Shown here: positions 12,750 through 15,139 of the stretch, in pieces | How the letters are laid out: every line of letters begins with the position of its first letter | Numbering within the stretch: the first letter of the stretch is position 1 | The notes under the pieces: generated by a model | The model's database searches: none | Seen by the model: only the letters and a program-made list of their open reading frames with translations | What the model was told of the DNA's origin: nothing | Translations under genes and position numbers: made by a program | NCBI GenBank assembly: GCA_039029915.1 | Contig: JBCCFD010000161.1 | Span: 1 to 15,139, forward strand | Length of the DNA stretch: 15,139 nucleotides | Source of the DNA: QQUD01 sp039029915 | GTDB lineage: Bacteria; Chloroflexota; Anaerolineae; Promineifilales; Promineifilaceae | Reading direction: 5' to 3'

Positions 12750-14335
12750 TGTCAAAGAATAGAAAATATGATGCAATTGTAATTGGTGGCGGCCACAATG
12801 GCTTGGTAAACGGGGGGTACTTGGCTAAAGCGGGCTTAGATGTGCTGGTTTTGGAAAAACGGCCGTTTATCGGAGGCGCAGCAATTACCGAAGAGCTAAT
12901 ACCCGGTTTCAAATTTACCACCTTCTCCTATGCCCTCAGTCTGATTCGCCCCGATATTGTGCAGGACCTAAATTTAGCTGAGCACGGCATGATGACGCTT
13001 CCCATGCCCAACGGATTCCACGCCAATGCGGAAGGAGAGTATATTTTACTTGGTGATGATCACTACCAAAATTATCATGAGATTGCCCGCCACTCCATTG
13101 AAGACGCCGAAGCTTATGATGACTATGCCCATATGCTCGGCCGCGTCCAGCACGCCATGAAACCATTGATGGACAGAGTGCCGCCCAACCCATATAGTGA
13201 TGATCCAGCCGATCAAGCCGATATGGCTGAGTTTAATGAATATATGGAAGGGCTAGAGCCAGATGTGCAAGAGATGATTCAGCGCTTCTACACCGGCAGC
13301 ATCGCCGATATTCTGGATGATTATTTTGAGTCAGATTTGGTCAAAGGATATATGTCATCAAGCAGCATCATCGGCACGATGTGTAGCCCTCGCTCGAAAG
13401 AGTCTGGTTTGGTTTATTTACTACACGTGATGGGTGAACGGGACGGTATTTTTGGGGAATGGGGTTTCCACAAAGAAGGAAACGGCGGATTTACGAAGGT
13501 GCTGCGCCGGGCCTTTGAAGCACTTGGCGGTACGGTTGAATGTGATGTGGGGGTTGAAAAAGTCATTGAGGAAAATGGAAAGGCGGTTGGGGTGCAACTG
13601 GATACGGGTGAGGTGATTTCAGCAGATGTTGTTGTCAGCTCCCTAGACCCACGCCGCACCTTTATGCAGTTAGTCGATCCCGCCACGATGCCATCTGAGC
13701 TGATTGGTGCAATCGAGGCGTTTAAATTCCAAGGATCAGCTTCTAAAGTCAACTTTGCCCTATCAGATTTACCCACCTTCCCTGGTCTCGAAGGACGTAC
13801 CGATATTTTCCAAGGGTTCACAAATATCGGACCAACCATTGAATATTTGGAAGAGGCGTTTCAGGATGCTTTAGAAGGGCGTATCAGCAAACGGCCGTTT
13901 ATTGATGGCTGTATTCAATCAACTATCGATCCCGATATGGCCCCCGCAGGCAAACATATCATGTCCTGTTTTGTTATGTATACTCCATATCATCTGGCTG
14001 AAAGCAATTGGGACACCGAACGGGAAACCTTGGGCGACATTGTGCAAAACACCCTCAATGATATTTTCCCTGGCTTCCACGACATTGTGTTGCACCGCGA
14101 AGTGGTGACGCCGCTTGATATTGAGCGGGTAGTAGGCATCACGGAAGGAAATATTTTCCAAGGAGAACTTTTCGCTTCACAGATGTTCTTCAACAGACCG
14201 GCTCCCGGTTGGAATCAATACCGTACCCCGCTGTCTGGCTACTATCAGTGTGGCTCCGGTAATCACCCCGGTGGCTGTGTGATGGGTGGGCCTGGCAAGC
14301 TCGCGGCCCAGCAAATTCTAAAAGATCGCGGTTAA
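12749..14335 (+). CDS. PYROXD2/CrtI-like FAD-dependent oxidoreductase
   Basis: 528 residues, normal for the phytoene-desaturase-like flavoproteins of the PYROXD2 branch. The N-terminal dinucleotide motif is DAIVIGGGHNGLVNGGYLAK (8-27), followed by E36, which binds the FAD ribose, and RPFIGGAA (38-45). The C-terminal FAD signature typical of the CrtI superfamily is near 500-523 (YYQCGSGNHPGGCVMGGPGK). A carotenoid role is unlikely because no other carotenoid gene is present. The TAATG overlap (12747-12751) couples it to the GcvT-like gene, so it probably acts on the same pathway, for instance by oxidising the substrate that GcvT then demethylates, or by oxidising its product. The reaction itself is not known for most members of this group. 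Confidence 0.88.
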   Translation: MSKNRKYDAIVIGGGHNGLVNGGYLAKAGLDVLVLEKRPFIGGAAITEELIPGFKFTTFSYALSLIRPDIVQDLNLAEHGMMTLPMPNGFHANAEGEYILLGDDHYQNYHEIARHSIEDAEAYDDYAHMLGRVQHAMKPLMDRVPPNPYSDDPADQADMAEFNEYMEGLEPDVQEMIQRFYTGSIADILDDYFESDLVKGYMSSSSIIGTMCSPRSKESGLVYLLHVMGERDGIFGEWGFHKEGNGGFTKVLRRAFEALGGTVECDVGVEKVIEENGKAVGVQLDTGEVISADVVVSSLDPRRTFMQLVDPATMPSELIGAIEAFKFQGSASKVNFALSDLPTFPGLEGRTDIFQGFTNIGPTIEYLEEAFQDALEGRISKRPFIDGCIQSTIDPDMAPAGKHIMSCFVMYTPYHLAESNWDTERETLGDIVQNTLNDIFPGFHDIVLHREVVTPLDIERVVGITEGNIFQGELFASQMFFNRPAPGWNQYRTPLSGYYQCGSGNHPGGCVMGGPGKLAAQQILKDRG

Positions 14336-14350
14336 CCATCTTTTGGAAGA

Positions 14351-14393
14351 TAAAAGCAGGTGGAGAAATCAGTGACTTATTCTCTCCACCTGC
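14351..14393 (-). terminator. Terminator between convergent genes
   Basis: GCAGGTGGAGA (14356-14366) and TCTCCACCTGC (14383-14393) form a perfect 11-bp stem with a 16-base loop. On the minus strand it is followed by TTTTAT and begins eight bases after the secreted protein's stop, so it is a terminator for that gene. On the plus strand there is no T-run, but the same stem may slow transcripts coming from the flavoprotein gene. Confidence 0.7.
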
Positions 14394-14400
14394 ACTTACG

Positions 14401-15139
14401 CTACTTCTCAATAAGCGGTAAATAAAGCACGTTTTCGTTAACAGGGATTGGCGTTGCCGTAGGCGCCGTTGCGTCATCAATGACAAAAAACGTAATTGAC
14501 AATGGGATACCAACCTCGCCCGAGGCGTTTTCACCACCGTAGGGGGTTGCCACTAGCTGATGGGTTCCCAATGTCGGCGTCCAGGCAGCGTAATCACCAG
14601 CAGAATCTCCGGCCAGGGCGTACGGTGCCGTATTTTCCGTTCTTACAATCGAATCGGTGTCCAGCTCGAACACCACGCTTTCATCCTCACCCGCCACGTT
14701 CGCGCGGACGTTAAGATTCATGGTGCTCAAGGTCGCATAGTTGATTGTGTCACCGTTATTGAGCGGCTGAATCTCTTCATCCGTATCGGCGTTGATCAGG
14801 GTAAAGCTTGACACTTGAAGCGGTAATGGTGTTATTGGGGTGGCCGTTGGGCCAACAGTTGGGGTAGGTCCCGGCGTTGGCGTCTCGATCGGGTCACCGT
14901 TGGTAATGAGAATGACCCAATCTTCATCCGCATCGGCTGGCGGTGCGCCAAGCGTAACGTTGCCGCCTCCATTGATATTGATGGGTGAGCCAACAAAGCT
15001 GCCGGTACGCGGATTGTACCAATACTGCTCAAGGCTACTGCTGGCACCACTCAAATCAAGGGTGCCAGATGACGACGCATCGGGAAGATAAATGGCGTAC
15101 ACTTCGCCAGCTTTGGCGAAGACCTGACCACCGCCAAAC
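14401..15139 (-). CDS. Secreted protein with collagenase-type binding domain, C-terminal part (cut by window end)
   Basis: The frame is open from the right edge to TAG at 14403-14401; a GTG at 15102 is internal, not a start. About 245 residues are visible. The first ~80 match the putative collagen-binding domain found at the C-terminus of DUF4038-type glycoside-hydrolase-like proteins: GQVFAKAGEVYAIYLPD, then LDLSGA, then YWYNPRTGSF, then PPADADEDWVILI. A Pro/Thr-rich linker (ETPTPGPTPTVGPTATP) follows. Next is an Ig-like beta domain (about SFTLINADTDEEI to LSITFFVID) with ENTAPYALAGD and a GTHQLVATPY strand. A second short linker ends in NVLYLPLIEK. The catalytic part and signal peptide must lie beyond the window. 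It is probably an exported polysaccharide- or matrix-degrading protein; domain calls are from pattern recall. Confidence 0.75.
   Translation of the reverse strand, partial: FGGGQVFAKAGEVYAIYLPDASSSGTLDLSGASSSLEQYWYNPRTGSFVGSPININGGGNVTLGAPPADADEDWVILITNGDPIETPTPGPTPTVGPTATPITPLPLQVSSFTLINADTDEEIQPLNNGDTINYATLSTMNLNVRANVAGEDESVVFELDTDSIVRTENTAPYALAGDSAGDYAAWTPTLGTHQLVATPYGGENASGEVGIPLSITFFVIDDATAPTATPIPVNENVLYLPLIEK

Noticed and set aside
13414..13839. Long open frame antisense to the PYROXD2-like gene (and similar antisense frames over other genes)
   Set aside because: Its translation is serine/proline-rich nonsense typical of antisense reading; the sense frame has clear domain motifs and a coupled start.
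1..15139. CRISPR arrays, tRNA or rRNA genes, insertion sequences, prophage
   Set aside because: No regularly spaced repeats, no cloverleaf-like segments and no transposase or phage proteins were seen on either strand.

Overview
The window looks like chromosomal DNA of a member of the Chloroflexota (Anaerolineae/Caldilineae-like). This is inferred from protein style: Pro/Thr-rich linkers of the TPTPxP type in two exported proteins, a secreted protein ending in YLPLIEK, and a REC-thioredoxin-reductase fusion paired with a membrane histidine kinase. No rRNA, tRNA, CRISPR array, transposase or phage gene is visible. A palindromic word, ACGGCCGT (often AAACGGCCGTTT), occurs ten times, always inside genes, like a HIP1-type genome word.

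Layout. Positions 1-7869 are all minus strand. From right to left they hold a CPBP-family membrane protease (7165-7869), an unrecognised 117-residue protein with an internal duplication (6438-6791), a translationally coupled NarL-type sensor kinase and response regulator (6199-4377), a second membrane kinase (4140-2521), its probable partner REC-glutaredoxin-like-thioredoxin-reductase-like fusion (2366-708), and the N-terminus of a winged-helix SAM methyltransferase (335 to the left edge). Further right on the minus strand are a TolB-like propeller lipoprotein (8034-9647) and a MetE-C-like methyltransferase (9706-10815). Divergent from the latter, on the plus strand, are an Lrp/AsnC regulator (10980-11447), a GcvT-like protein (11532-12749) and a PYROXD2/CrtI-like flavoprotein (12749-14335). 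The last three plus the MetE-like gene look like a one-carbon (methyl/aminomethyl) catabolic module. At the right edge is the C-terminus of a large secreted protein with a collagenase-type binding domain, cut by the window end.

The main discovery is regulatory. Four minus-strand genes or operons (methyltransferase, kinase/regulator pair, 117-residue protein, CPBP protease) are each preceded by the same 69-bp promoter module: a 16-bp quasi-palindrome TCCAWCNNNNGWTGGA, a second element YCCATCANRRGCNNGATG, and a -10 hexamer TAYACT. The spacing is identical to the base in all four, and no -35 box is seen. The copies are not simple duplications, because the distal palindrome sits in opposite orientation in two of them and the surrounding sequence differs. 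This defines a local regulon, plausibly controlled by the NarL-type regulator it contains. It links a small duplicated protein, a membrane protease, a methyltransferase and a two-component system. A peptide-type signalling or modified-peptide system is one possible reading, but that is inference.
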